Of a stretch of DNA of 64,000 nt, positions 32,999 to 40,351 are shown one piece after another (position 1 is the stretch's first letter; each line of letters opens with the position of its first letter). The translations under genes and the position numbers were made by a program. The stretch lies in the NCBI GenBank assembly GCA_029210645.1, contig JARGFT010000001.1:244883-308882 (forward strand), in the 5' to 3' direction. Origin of the DNA: Anaerosomatales bacterium. GTDB lineage: Bacteria > Actinomycetota > Coriobacteriia > Anaerosomatales > SLCP01. The notes beneath the pieces were generated by a model that did no database searches, was not told the origin of the DNA, and was given only the letters and a program-made list of their open reading frames with translations.

Positions 32999-34189
32999 AT
33001 GGAAGCCCGCGACGCATATCTTGACTACGCTGCAACCACTCCGGTCGACGAGCGGGTCCTCGAAGCCATGCTGCCGTACTACACACAAGTATGGGGCAAC
33101 CCGAATAGCCTCTACCGCCGAGGACGAGAAGCGTACACCGCGCTGGAGGCGGCGCGCGAGCGGGTGGTTGGAGCCATCGGTGCAACCCACCCTAACGAGG
33201 TCATCTTCACAGCCGGGGGCACGGAGGCCGACAACGCCGCGCTCATCGGCATCACGACCAGGGCGCGCCCGGACGGCGGACACCTTGTCGTCTCCGCCTT
33301 CGAGCACCACGCTGTCCTCGAGCCCGCCCAATTCCTCGAAAAGTCCGGCTACGCGGTCACGTATCTTGCTCCGCGCCCGGCGGGCTACATCGACCCCGAG
33401 GATCTGCGCAACGCCCTGCGCGACGATACAGTCCTCGTTTCGGTGATGCACGGCAACAACGAGATCGGCACCCTTCAGCCGATCCGCGAGCTGGCCGAGG
33501 TGGCACACGAGCGCGGTGCGCTGTTCCATACCGATGCCGCCCAGACCCTCGGGAAGGTGCCATTCAACGTTGCCGATCTCGGTGTAGATGCGGCGTCATT
33601 CTCAGGGCACAAGATCTACGGCCCGAAGGGCGTTGGCGCGTTGTACCTGAAGCGTGGGACCCCGTTCGCCCCGATGGTCCGCGGCGGCGGTCAGGAGTTC
33701 AAGAAGCGCTCCGGGACGCAGAACGTGGCGGGCATCGTCGGGTTCGCCACCGCGCTCGATCTGGTCCTGGCCGAGCTTCCCGAGGAGGCAGCGCGGCTCG
33801 CATCGCTCAGAGAGCGGATCGTGAGCGGAGTGACGTCAACGATCGAGAACACGATCGAGAGCGCGAGCTACCCCGAGCGTCTCCCGAACATCGCCCACAT
33901 GATAATCAAGGGAGTCGAGGGCGAGGCCATGCTGCTGCAGCTCGATGCCAAGGGCGTTGCGGTCTCGACTGGTTCCGCGTGCTCCTCGGGTAGCCTTGAG
34001 CCCAGCCACGTCCTGCTGTCGATCGGATGCCCGCCTGAGTTGGCGCACGGTTCAGTGCGCGTCTCGGTCGGCAGGTTTACGACCGCCGAGGACGTCGAGT
34101 ACTTCCTCGAAGTGTTCCCGCCCATCGTCGAGCGGCTGAGGATGATGTCTCCGCTCTACGCGAAGATGTACGGTTCGGCAACCACGTAG
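32999..34189 (+). CDS. nifS: cysteine desulfurase (NifS/IscS)
   Basis: PLP enzyme that takes sulfur from cysteine and passes it on as persulfide. It starts YLDYAATTPVDERVLEAML. The PLP lysine is in SFSGHKIYGPKGVGALY and the persulfide cysteine in STGSACSSGSLEPSHVL. The 396-residue length is normal. ATG 32999 is favoured by AGGAGA five bases upstream, over the GTG three bases earlier. Its neighbours NifU and MnmA are the expected sulfur acceptors. Confidence 0.95.
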   Translation: MEARDAYLDYAATTPVDERVLEAMLPYYTQVWGNPNSLYRRGREAYTALEAARERVVGAIGATHPNEVIFTAGGTEADNAALIGITTRARPDGGHLVVSAFEHHAVLEPAQFLEKSGYAVTYLAPRPAGYIDPEDLRNALRDDTVLVSVMHGNNEIGTLQPIRELAEVAHERGALFHTDAAQTLGKVPFNVADLGVDAASFSGHKIYGPKGVGALYLKRGTPFAPMVRGGGQEFKKRSGTQNVAGIVGFATALDLVLAELPEEAARLASLRERIVSGVTSTIENTIESASYPERLPNIAHMIIKGVEGEAMLLQLDAKGVAVSTGSACSSGSLEPSHVLLSIGCPPELAHGSVRVSVGRFTTAEDVEYFLEVFPPIVERLRMMSPLYAKMYGSATT

Positions 34190-34236
34190 AACGACGTCAG
34201 CAGGGCCGTGCGCCCGGATTCGAGGAAGGGAGTCCC

Positions 34237-34704
34237 GTGCTCTACAGCGAGAAGGTCATGGACCACTTCAACAACCCGCGTAACGTTGGTGTCCTCGATG
34301 ATGCCGATGGCATCGGAGAGGTCGGCAACCCGGTGTGCGGTGACGTCATGAAGATCTCCATCAAGGTGGCCGACGATAAGATCGACGACATCCGCTTCCA
34401 GACCCTCGGGTGCGGGGCTGCCATCGCGACCAGTTCGATCGTGACGGAGATGGCACGCGGTATGTCTCTTGAGCAGGCGGTCGCCATCACCAAGAAGCAG
34501 GTCGCCGAGGAACTCGGTGGTCTTCCGCCCGCGAAGATGCACTGCAGCGTGCTCGCCACTGATGGCCTCAAGAAGGCGGTTGACGACTATCTCGTGACGC
34601 ACGGTCGGGACCCCATCGCGGTCGGCACGATCGCCCACGACGACCCTGAGTTCGATCCACACGCCGAGGAGCACGACGACGCGTGTGAGGTCACCGAGGA
34701 GTAG
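34237..34704 (+). CDS. nifU: Fe-S cluster scaffold protein NifU/IscU
   Basis: Scaffold on which [2Fe-2S]/[4Fe-4S] clusters are built with sulfur from NifS. The three conserved cysteines are in GNPVCGDVMKI, TLGCGAAIATSS and MHCSVLATDG. It starts MLYSEKVMDHFNNPRNVG, as in the IscU-type family. The protein has 155 residues with an acidic C-terminal tail (DPHAEEHDDACEVTEE); there is no ferredoxin-like or Nfu domain. The start is GTG, 10 bases after AAGGGAG. Confidence 0.94.
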   Translation: MLYSEKVMDHFNNPRNVGVLDDADGIGEVGNPVCGDVMKISIKVADDKIDDIRFQTLGCGAAIATSSIVTEMARGMSLEQAVAITKKQVAEELGGLPPAKMHCSVLATDGLKKAVDDYLVTHGRDPIAVGTIAHDDPEFDPHAEEHDDACEVTEE

Positions 34705-34713
34705 CGCGCGCCG

Positions 34714-35760
34714 GTGGCCTCTGTATGGGTTGCGATGAGCGGTGGTGTGGACTCATCGGTCGCTGCGGCGCGTCTTGTCGGGCAGGGACACCGCGTGACC
34801 GGCGTGACGATGCAACTGCTGCCCGAGGGTGACGAGCCGGGCAGATGCTGCTCTACCGATGCGGTGCGTGCGGCCCGACGCGTCTGCGATCTTCTCGGCA
34901 TCGAACACTACACGCTCAACATGCGCGATGCGTTCGAGGCGGACGTCGTGGATCCTTTCGTGAAGGCGTACGCCTCGGGTCGCACGCCGAACCCCTGCAT
35001 CGCATGTAACGACCGGCTCAAGTTCGCCCTGCTGCTCGCGCGCGCACGCACTCACGGGGCCGAGGCGCTTGCGACCGGTCACTACGCGCGCATCGTGAGC
35101 GACGATATCGGCGGGTGCTGGCTTCATCGCGCACGTGATCCTGCGAAGGACCAGTCCTACTTCCTCTACCGGCTCGCCGAGCCCGCGATCGAGAGCGTGT
35201 GGTTCCCGCTGGGCGACACCACCAAGGCCGAGGTACGCGCCGAGGCGCGCAGCCTGGGCCTGCCCACCGCGGAACGCCCGGAGAGCCAGGAGGTCTGCTT
35301 CGTGCCGCAGGATGCGGGCTCGTTCGTGGCTGCGCGGGTGCCTTCCGCGGGATCGTCGGGTCCTATCCTCGATGAGCACTGCGAGCGGGTCGGCACCCAT
35401 GGAGGCGTCGGCCGTTACACGATCGGACAGCGCAAGGGTCTGGGGGTCGCCGGAGGCCCCTGGTTCGTGTCGGAGATCAGGCCCGCCACGAACACGGTTG
35501 TCGTCGCCCACGGGTCCCCCGTTCCCGTGATCTCCATCGCGCTCGAGGACGTGGTCTGGCGCGATGCGGCCTGCGCCCGGGTCGCTGCGGTCGTGAGATA
35601 CCGCTCGGACCCGATCCCTGCGTCGGTCACCCCGACCTCTGACGGCGGCGCACTCGTCGAACTCGATCTGCCCGTTGCGGGGGTCGCTCCCGGTCAGGCT
35701 GTCGTATGCTACACGGGTGACCGGGTAGTGGGCGGAGGAGTGGTGAGAGCGACGCGATGA
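34714..35760 (+). CDS. mnmA: tRNA-specific 2-thiouridylase
   Basis: Puts the 2-thio group on U34 of tRNA-Glu, -Gln and -Lys, using sulfur relayed from a cysteine desulfurase. The PP-loop is AMSGGVDSSVAA near residue 8. The two reactive cysteines lie in RTPNPCIACNDRLKF and ESQEVCFVPQDAGSF, and a C-terminal beta-barrel follows. The length is 348 residues. GTG 34714 is right because the PP-loop must sit near the N-terminus. The nifS-nifU-mnmA order suggests direct sulfur relay. Confidence 0.94.
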   Translation: MASVWVAMSGGVDSSVAAARLVGQGHRVTGVTMQLLPEGDEPGRCCSTDAVRAARRVCDLLGIEHYTLNMRDAFEADVVDPFVKAYASGRTPNPCIACNDRLKFALLLARARTHGAEALATGHYARIVSDDIGGCWLHRARDPAKDQSYFLYRLAEPAIESVWFPLGDTTKAEVRAEARSLGLPTAERPESQEVCFVPQDAGSFVAARVPSAGSSGPILDEHCERVGTHGGVGRYTIGQRKGLGVAGGPWFVSEIRPATNTVVVAHGSPVPVISIALEDVVWRDAACARVAAVVRYRSDPIPASVTPTSDGGALVELDLPVAGVAPGQAVVCYTGDRVVGGGVVRATR

Positions 35761-36557
35761 TGATGGACCTGCACATCCACACCGAGCGGTGCGGCCACGC
35801 TGCGGGACGTCCGTCTGAGTACCTTGCCGAGGCACGGCGTGCGGGGCTTGCGATCGTCGCGTTCACCGACCATCTCCCGCTCCCTGACGGCTACGATCCC
35901 GACGAGGAGTACGCGATGCGTCCCGCCGAACTCGGCGAGTACGTCGCCGAGGTCCGCGAGGTGGCCCACTCATCGGGCGCTGCGCCCCGGGTGCTGCTCG
36001 GCATCGAGGCGGATTGGATTCCGCAACACCGGGCTTACACGGCCGGCCGCATCGCCTCCCACGCCTTCGACATCGTTCTCGGCTCGGTTCACTTCCTCGA
36101 CGATTGGGTGTTCGATGACCCCCGCCTCATCGACGAGTGGTCGCGCAGGGACGTCAGGGACGCGTGGACGCACTACTTCGAGACGCTCACGCAGGCTGCA
36201 TCGAGCGGGCTGTTCGACGTGATGGCCCACCCTGACCTCGTGAAGAAGTTCGGGCATGTTCCGCCGGGCGATCTGAGCGCGCTCTACGAGGAGGTGGCCG
36301 CTGCGATCGCGGATGCCGGGGTGGCCATCGAGGTGTCCTCGGCCGGACTGCGAAAGCCGTGCCGTGAGATCTACCCGTCGGACGACCTGCTCTCGGCGTT
36401 CTGCCGGGCGGGCGTGCCGGTGACCACCGCATCGGACGCGCACTCGCCCCGGGAGGTCGGCAGAGGCCTCACTGAGGTGAGAGATGCCGTCGCACGCGCG
36501 GGGTACACCAAGATCGCGTACTTCGAGGCACGGGAGATGCGGGAGGTGGCGCTGTGA
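35757..36557 (+). CDS. PHP-domain histidinol-phosphatase-like phosphoesterase
   Basis: A 266-residue PHP-fold metal phosphatase. Metal ligands are seen in MDLHIHTERCGHA, FTDHLPLPD, VLLGIEADW, GSVHFLDDW, AHPDLVKKFGH and TTASDAHSP, the pattern of HisJ/HisK-type histidinol-phosphatases. It could complete histidine synthesis with HisC, but no other his gene is near and the family has other substrates. Its ATG overlaps the mnmA stop, and its stop overlaps the next start. Confidence 0.85.
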   Translation: MMMDLHIHTERCGHAAGRPSEYLAEARRAGLAIVAFTDHLPLPDGYDPDEEYAMRPAELGEYVAEVREVAHSSGAAPRVLLGIEADWIPQHRAYTAGRIASHAFDIVLGSVHFLDDWVFDDPRLIDEWSRRDVRDAWTHYFETLTQAASSGLFDVMAHPDLVKKFGHVPPGDLSALYEEVAAAIADAGVAIEVSSAGLRKPCREIYPSDDLLSAFCRAGVPVTTASDAHSPREVGRGLTEVRDAVARAGYTKIAYFEAREMREVAL

Positions 36558-37648
36558 GCGTCCGGGTGGCCGATGTCGTGGACGCGATCCATGATGCGTT
36601 TCCTGCCGAGTGGGCAGAGTCCTGGGACCGCGTCGGGCTTCTGGCGGGCGATCCCGCGGCAGAGGTCTCGAAGGTGCTCGTCTCGCTCGATCCGACGCCT
36701 GCCGCTCTCGAGCGCGCCCGACAGGCGGGCGCTCAGGCCCTCGTGACCCATCACCCGGCGTTCCTGGAACCGCCTGCCACTCTCACACCGCGCGGCGCGG
36801 GAGTCACCTTCGCCGCCCTTGATGCGGGAATCGCGCTGATCGCGGCGCACACCAATCTCGACCGGGCACCGCGCGCAGCCGCGGCGCTGCCGCACCTTCT
36901 CGGCCTCGACCCCGGACGCCCTCTTGAAGACGCGCACCTCCCCATGTCCATGATCAGCGTCTTCGTTCCCGGGGAGGCGGAACACGCCGTCGCCGAAGCG
37001 ATGGCCCTGGCTGGTGCAGGCAGGATAGGGGAGTATCGCGGCTGCTCGTTCGCAGCTCCCGGGACGGGGGCCTTCACCCCTGCCGAGGACGCCTCTCCCC
37101 ATTCCGGCGCGCCCGGCGAAGCAAGTTCGGCACGGGAGCTGCGCCTGGAGATGGTGGCCCCACCGCCCTGCGCTGGCGCGGTCGTCCGCGCCGCGCGCGA
37201 TGCACACCCCTACGAAGAGCCGCTCATCACGGTCACGCCGGTCACTATCGCCCGCGGTAACGCCCGCATGGGTCGCATCTCTGCGCTGCGTGAACCGACA
37301 TCACTGGCGACCTTCGTCGACCACGTCTCGGACGTCTTCCGCATCACCCCGAGGGTCTGGGGTGATCCTGCCGCCCGGCTGGCGTCTGTCGCTACCGCCA
37401 CGGGTTCGGCCGGCTCGCTGGTTCCTGCGGCCCTCGAGGCTGGCGTCGATGTCCTGGTGGCCGGTGAGGTGCGCTATCATGACGCCCAGACAGCAGCCGC
37501 TGCGGGCCTGTGCGTCGTGGAGATCGGACACGACGTGTCGGAGTGGCCGCTGGTGCCGGTTCTTGCGTCCGCACTCTCCGGTGCTCCGGACCTGAGCGCG
37601 GTAACTGTACTCGTCGACCCGCCCGCCGCCGGCTGGTGGACCCCGTAG
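36554..37648 (+). CDS. Nif3-like dinuclear metal centre protein (YqfO type)
   Basis: A 364-residue protein of the Nif3/GTP cyclohydrolase I type 2 group. It shows WDRVGLLAGDP near residue 25, VTHHPAFLEPP with metal-binding His, the hallmark HTNLDRAP, and near the C-terminus GEVRYHDAQTAAAAGL with EIGHDVSEW. The central insertion (about residues 130-240) resembles the PII-like YqfO domain. Biochemical role is uncertain. The family sits next to DUF164 zinc-ribbon genes in many genomes, as here. GTG start, overlapping the PHP gene. Confidence 0.88.
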   Translation: MSVRVADVVDAIHDAFPAEWAESWDRVGLLAGDPAAEVSKVLVSLDPTPAALERARQAGAQALVTHHPAFLEPPATLTPRGAGVTFAALDAGIALIAAHTNLDRAPRAAAALPHLLGLDPGRPLEDAHLPMSMISVFVPGEAEHAVAEAMALAGAGRIGEYRGCSFAAPGTGAFTPAEDASPHSGAPGEASSARELRLEMVAPPPCAGAVVRAARDAHPYEEPLITVTPVTIARGNARMGRISALREPTSLATFVDHVSDVFRITPRVWGDPAARLASVATATGSAGSLVPAALEAGVDVLVAGEVRYHDAQTAAAAGLCVVEIGHDVSEWPLVPVLASALSGAPDLSAVTVLVDPPAAGWWTP

Positions 37649-37659
37649 AGGAGTCGCTG

Positions 37660-38388
37660 ATGGATGTGCCCACGGCACTGATCGCCCTGCAGACATGCGA
37701 CCTGGAGATCCGCCGGGCGGCAAAGCTCCTCGATGAGCTTCCGGAGAAGCGTTCGATCCTCGAGACCCGCCACAAGGCCGAGGAAGTTCGCCAGCTCAAG
37801 GGGAAGGCCGAGGAACTCGTCCACCGGCTGGAAAGAGCCATCGCCGCCAACACCGACGAAGTCTCCGCTCTCGACGAGAAGATCGCCGGGGTCCAGAAAA
37901 CCCTCGACGGTGGACAGGTGACCAAACCCAAGGAAGTCCACAACCTCTCGCGCGAGATGGATGCCCTCAAGCGGCGTGAAGACAAGCTCGACAACGACAC
38001 GCTCTCGCTCATGGAGCGGCTCGAGAAGGCCCGGGAACAGGTCGCCAAGGTGGATACCGCGCTACAACGCCTTTCGACCCGTGAGAGTGAACTTATCGCC
38101 GCGTATCGCCTCAAGGGCGGAGAGGTCCAAAGCGACCTCGAGGCGCACAAACAGCAACGCGCCGAACTAGCGGCAGCGGTCGGCGACGAGTTGCTCGCGC
38201 GCTACGAGGCCGCCGCTGCGGCCAAGGGCGGCATCGGGGCTGCGAGACTTCTCGAGGTGGCGTGTTCAGCATGCCGGGTCGAGCTCCCGTCCGAGCGACT
38301 GCGGGAGTTGCGTGAGGGTGCTGACGTCGGCGTGTGCCCGAACTGCCGGCGCCTGCTCGTTGTCCGGGGGGACGATGCGTCCGAATAG
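37660..38388 (+). CDS. coiled-coil protein with C4 zinc ribbon (DUF164-like)
   Basis: A 242-residue protein. Residues 20-180 form a long helical coiled coil rich in Glu, Lys and Arg. The C-terminus carries a zinc ribbon of two CxxC pairs, ACSACRVEL and GVCPNCRRLL. ATG 37660 is set by AGAGGAG upstream; the track's 37510 start lies inside the nif3-like gene. Family members bind nucleic acid or act as chaperone-like adaptors in other bacteria, but the function here is unknown. It overlaps the RNase H gene by 14 bases. Confidence 0.88.
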   Translation: MDVPTALIALQTCDLEIRRAAKLLDELPEKRSILETRHKAEEVRQLKGKAEELVHRLERAIAANTDEVSALDEKIAGVQKTLDGGQVTKPKEVHNLSREMDALKRREDKLDNDTLSLMERLEKAREQVAKVDTALQRLSTRESELIAAYRLKGGEVQSDLEAHKQQRAELAAAVGDELLARYEAAAAAKGGIGAARLLEVACSACRVELPSERLRELREGADVGVCPNCRRLLVVRGDDASE

Positions 38389-38851
38389 CGAAGCGCCCTG
38401 CGTGCTCTACACCGACGGCGGTTCCCGCGGGAACCCCGGCCCGGCAGGCTCCGGATTCGTCCTCTTCGATCCCTCGGGTGCCGTCATGTGCGCTGCAGGT
38501 CACTTCCTCGGCGAGGCGACCAACAACCGCGCCGAGTACGACGGTCTCATCCGGGGGCTCGAGGCGGCGCTGTCGCGGGAATGTCGGGCGCTGGAGGTCC
38601 GGATGGACAGCGAGCTGATCGTCCGGCAGATGACCGGTCGCTACCGCGTGAAGAACGAGGGTCTGAAGGAACCGTTCGCGCGCGCCCGGGCGCTCGCGAG
38701 TCGTGTCGGTGATGTGCGCTTCGTACACGTACGGCGTGCCGAGAACACCGAGGCCGACCGGCTCGCCAACGAGGCGATGGACGCACGCGCCCCGGTTGGT
38801 GATCCCGTTGAGCCCTGTGGGGACGACGGTGCGCAGGGCATGCTCTTCTGA
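38375..38851 (+). CDS. rnhA: ribonuclease HI family protein
   Basis: Cleaves RNA in RNA-DNA hybrids. All four catalytic acids are visible: D in YTDGGSRGNPGPAGSG, E in NNRAEYDGLIRGLE, D in RMDSELIVRQMTG and D in NTEADRLANEAM. At 158 residues it matches the short, archaeal/YpdQ-like RNase HI group that lacks the basic protrusion. ATG 38375 is preceded by GGGGGA; the longer track frame lies inside the zinc-ribbon gene. Confidence 0.9.
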   Translation: MRPNSEAPCVLYTDGGSRGNPGPAGSGFVLFDPSGAVMCAAGHFLGEATNNRAEYDGLIRGLEAALSRECRALEVRMDSELIVRQMTGRYRVKNEGLKEPFARARALASRVGDVRFVHVRRAENTEADRLANEAMDARAPVGDPVEPCGDDGAQGMLF

Positions 38852-38862
38852 GGAGGTCGTCC

Positions 38863-39228
38863 GTGTACGAGTTGACGGTCAAAGGACACTTCGACGCCGC
38901 TCACGCGCTGCACGGGTATCCCGGTGAGTGTCGCGAGCTTCACGGTCACACCTGGGACGTCGAGGTGACGGTTTGCGGCGATCACCTCGACGACGTCGGG
39001 ATCGTCTATGACTTCAAGCGCCTGAAGGAGGACCTCGGGGTAGTCCTCGGCAGGTACGATCACGCGTACCTCAACGAGGTTCCACCGTTCGACACGCTCA
39101 ACCCGACGGCAGAGAATCTCGCACGCATCGTGTTCGAGGAGCTCGACGGAGTCGTCGGCGATGAGGTCACTGTCGCCGAGGTGGCGGTGTGGGAGTCACC
39201 GATAGCGAGGATCGTCTACCGGGGGTAG
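38863..39228 (+). CDS. queD: 6-pyruvoyl-tetrahydropterin synthase / QueD family protein
   Basis: Probably makes 6-carboxy-5,6,7,8-tetrahydropterin for queuosine/7-deazaguanine synthesis. The zinc His residues are in HFDAAHALHGYPG and LHGHTWDVEV, and the catalytic Cys is in GECRELHGH. VYDFKRLKEDL follows. The length is 121 residues. No queC, queE or queF lies in the window, so a pterin role cannot be excluded. GTG start with GAGGAGG upstream. Confidence 0.88.
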   Translation: MYELTVKGHFDAAHALHGYPGECRELHGHTWDVEVTVCGDHLDDVGIVYDFKRLKEDLGVVLGRYDHAYLNEVPPFDTLNPTAENLARIVFEELDGVVGDEVTVAEVAVWESPIARIVYRG

Positions 39229-39268
39229 TCCGCCCGGCCGCGGGGCAGGCCGCGAAAGGGGAGCGGAC
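39228..39268 (+). repeat. inverted repeat at the 3' end of queD
   Basis: GTCCGC and GCGGAC enclose a GC-rich inner arm (CGGCC/GGCCG), starting at the last base of the queD stop codon. No U-run follows, so it is at best a weak terminator or a 3'-end-protecting structure. Confidence 0.4.
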
Positions 39269-39608
39269 AGAGAAGTGTCCCGAGAAACCTCGTCCGCGTG
39301 GTGCCTAATCCGCTGCTTCCCATTTCCCTCCATTGGAGTCCCGCTCGACCAGACCAACTCACGTTATGCCTGCTCTCGCGTTCCCCCGCCGGCGGCTACT
39401 GGTACGCAACCTTTCGGTACTCGCCAGGTCCGACTTCTCGGGACAACTGCTACGTTACAGGCACCGGGTGAGAGCGTCAAGCACGTTTTCGCAGAAATAC
39501 CGAGTAACTGACGAACGGAATCGATACGAAGCTGAACGGTCACTATCGGCGTTCGGACGGGACTTCCGCGAATCCGCATATCACCGAGGCACAGGGGCTC
39601 TCATCGCC
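39269..39608. other. 340-bp intergenic region without a recognisable gene
   Basis: This stretch between queD and the iron module is visibly less GC-rich than its surroundings. It has only short ORFs that lack convincing ribosome sites and look nothing like proteins. The one signal I see is a promoter-like sequence on the minus strand (39452-39480). It may hold a small RNA or be the remnant of a lost gene. Confidence 0.5.
39452..39480 (-). promoter_or_regulatory. candidate minus-strand promoter inside the queD-dtxR gap
   Basis: Read on the minus strand: TTGACG, 17 bases, TAACGT. A transcript would run leftwards through the gene-free stretch towards queD, antisense to its 3' end. Confidence 0.35.
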
Positions 39609-39637
39609 TTGAGACACGAGCAGTGTTAGGGTAGACT
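39609..39637 (+). promoter_or_regulatory. promoter of the dtxR-feoB iron operon
   Basis: TTGAGA and TAGACT are 17 bases apart, 48 bases before the regulator's ATG. The -10 lies within a DtxR/IdeR-type box. Confidence 0.7.
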
Positions 39638-39642
39638 AACTC
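39626..39642 (+). promoter_or_regulatory. DtxR/IdeR-type iron box
   Basis: TTAGGGTAGACTAACTC resembles the 19-bp consensus TTAGGTTAGGCTAACCTAA, agreeing at 13 of the 17 overlapping positions by my count, with the central dyad kept. It covers the -10, so the metal-loaded regulator encoded next would block transcription of itself and feoB. Confidence 0.75.
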
Positions 39643-39684
39643 CGGCTGAACTCCCGGTCTCCCTGCTCTTGTGGAGGTGCCCCG

Positions 39685-40338
39685 ATGCCCACCGAGACTC
39701 TCGAGGAGTACCTCGAAACTATCTACAAACTCGCCGAACGAGGCGCGGTGCGCCCTACGCCTATCGCCGAGTCGCTGGGCGTGTCGGGTCCGACAGTGAC
39801 GGCCACGCTGAAGCGGTTAGAATCGCGCGAGTTGATCACTCGCAGCGGTGGAGACGTCGTTCTCACGGATGCTGGCAGGACGCTCGCGGTGGACATCATC
39901 AGGCGCCATCGTCTTGCCGAACGCTTTCTGGTCGATGTACTCCGGTTGCCCTGGGAGGAAGCCCACGAGGACGCGTGTCGCCTGGAGCACGCACTCTCGC
40001 CGCGTGTGATGGAAGCGCTCGAGGAGTATCTCGACAACCCCGAGGTGTGTCCGCACGGGCATCCGATACCGAGCGCAGAGGGCGAGATCGTACCCGTGAA
40101 GGGGGTCCCGCTCTGCGACGTCGATAGTGGCCGTACCTCCGAGATCCTCCAGGTCTCCGAGGACGACGAGGCCATGCTGACCTATCTCGGTTCGCTTGGC
40201 ATGTACCCCGGTACGCCCGTGCGCGTGTGTGAGGTTGCACCGTTCAAAGGGCCACTATTGATCGAGGTGAACGGCACGACCTATGCACTGGGTCGGGACG
40301 TGGCCGAGCGCATACTCGTCAGCGCCGACCTCAGCTGA
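39685..40338 (+). CDS. DtxR-family metal-dependent repressor with C-terminal FeoA domain
   Basis: A 217-residue regulator. An N-terminal winged helix (TLEEYLETIYKLAE, then SGPTVTATLKRLESRELI) is followed by the metal-binding dimerisation domain, with HRLAERFL, the Glu/His-rich EEAHEDACRLEHALS and the IdeR-like CPHGHPIPS. Residues 140-215 form a FeoA/SH3-like domain (LGSLGMYPGTPVRVCEVAPF). No separate feoA exists, so this fusion may both repress the operon and touch FeoB. The metal, Fe2+ or Mn2+, is inferred to be iron from feoB and the Cys-Pro-His motif. Confidence 0.92.
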   Translation: MPTETLEEYLETIYKLAERGAVRPTPIAESLGVSGPTVTATLKRLESRELITRSGGDVVLTDAGRTLAVDIIRRHRLAERFLVDVLRLPWEEAHEDACRLEHALSPRVMEALEEYLDNPEVCPHGHPIPSAEGEIVPVKGVPLCDVDSGRTSEILQVSEDDEAMLTYLGSLGMYPGTPVRVCEVAPFKGPLLIEVNGTTYALGRDVAERILVSADLS

Positions 40339-40351
40339 CGGGGCACTTTCT

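Noticed and set aside
39275-39629. Short + strand ORFs (78 and 98 residues) in the queD-dtxR gap
   Set aside because: They overlap each other in different frames, lack ribosome sites and have improbable compositions. The region is better treated as non-coding.
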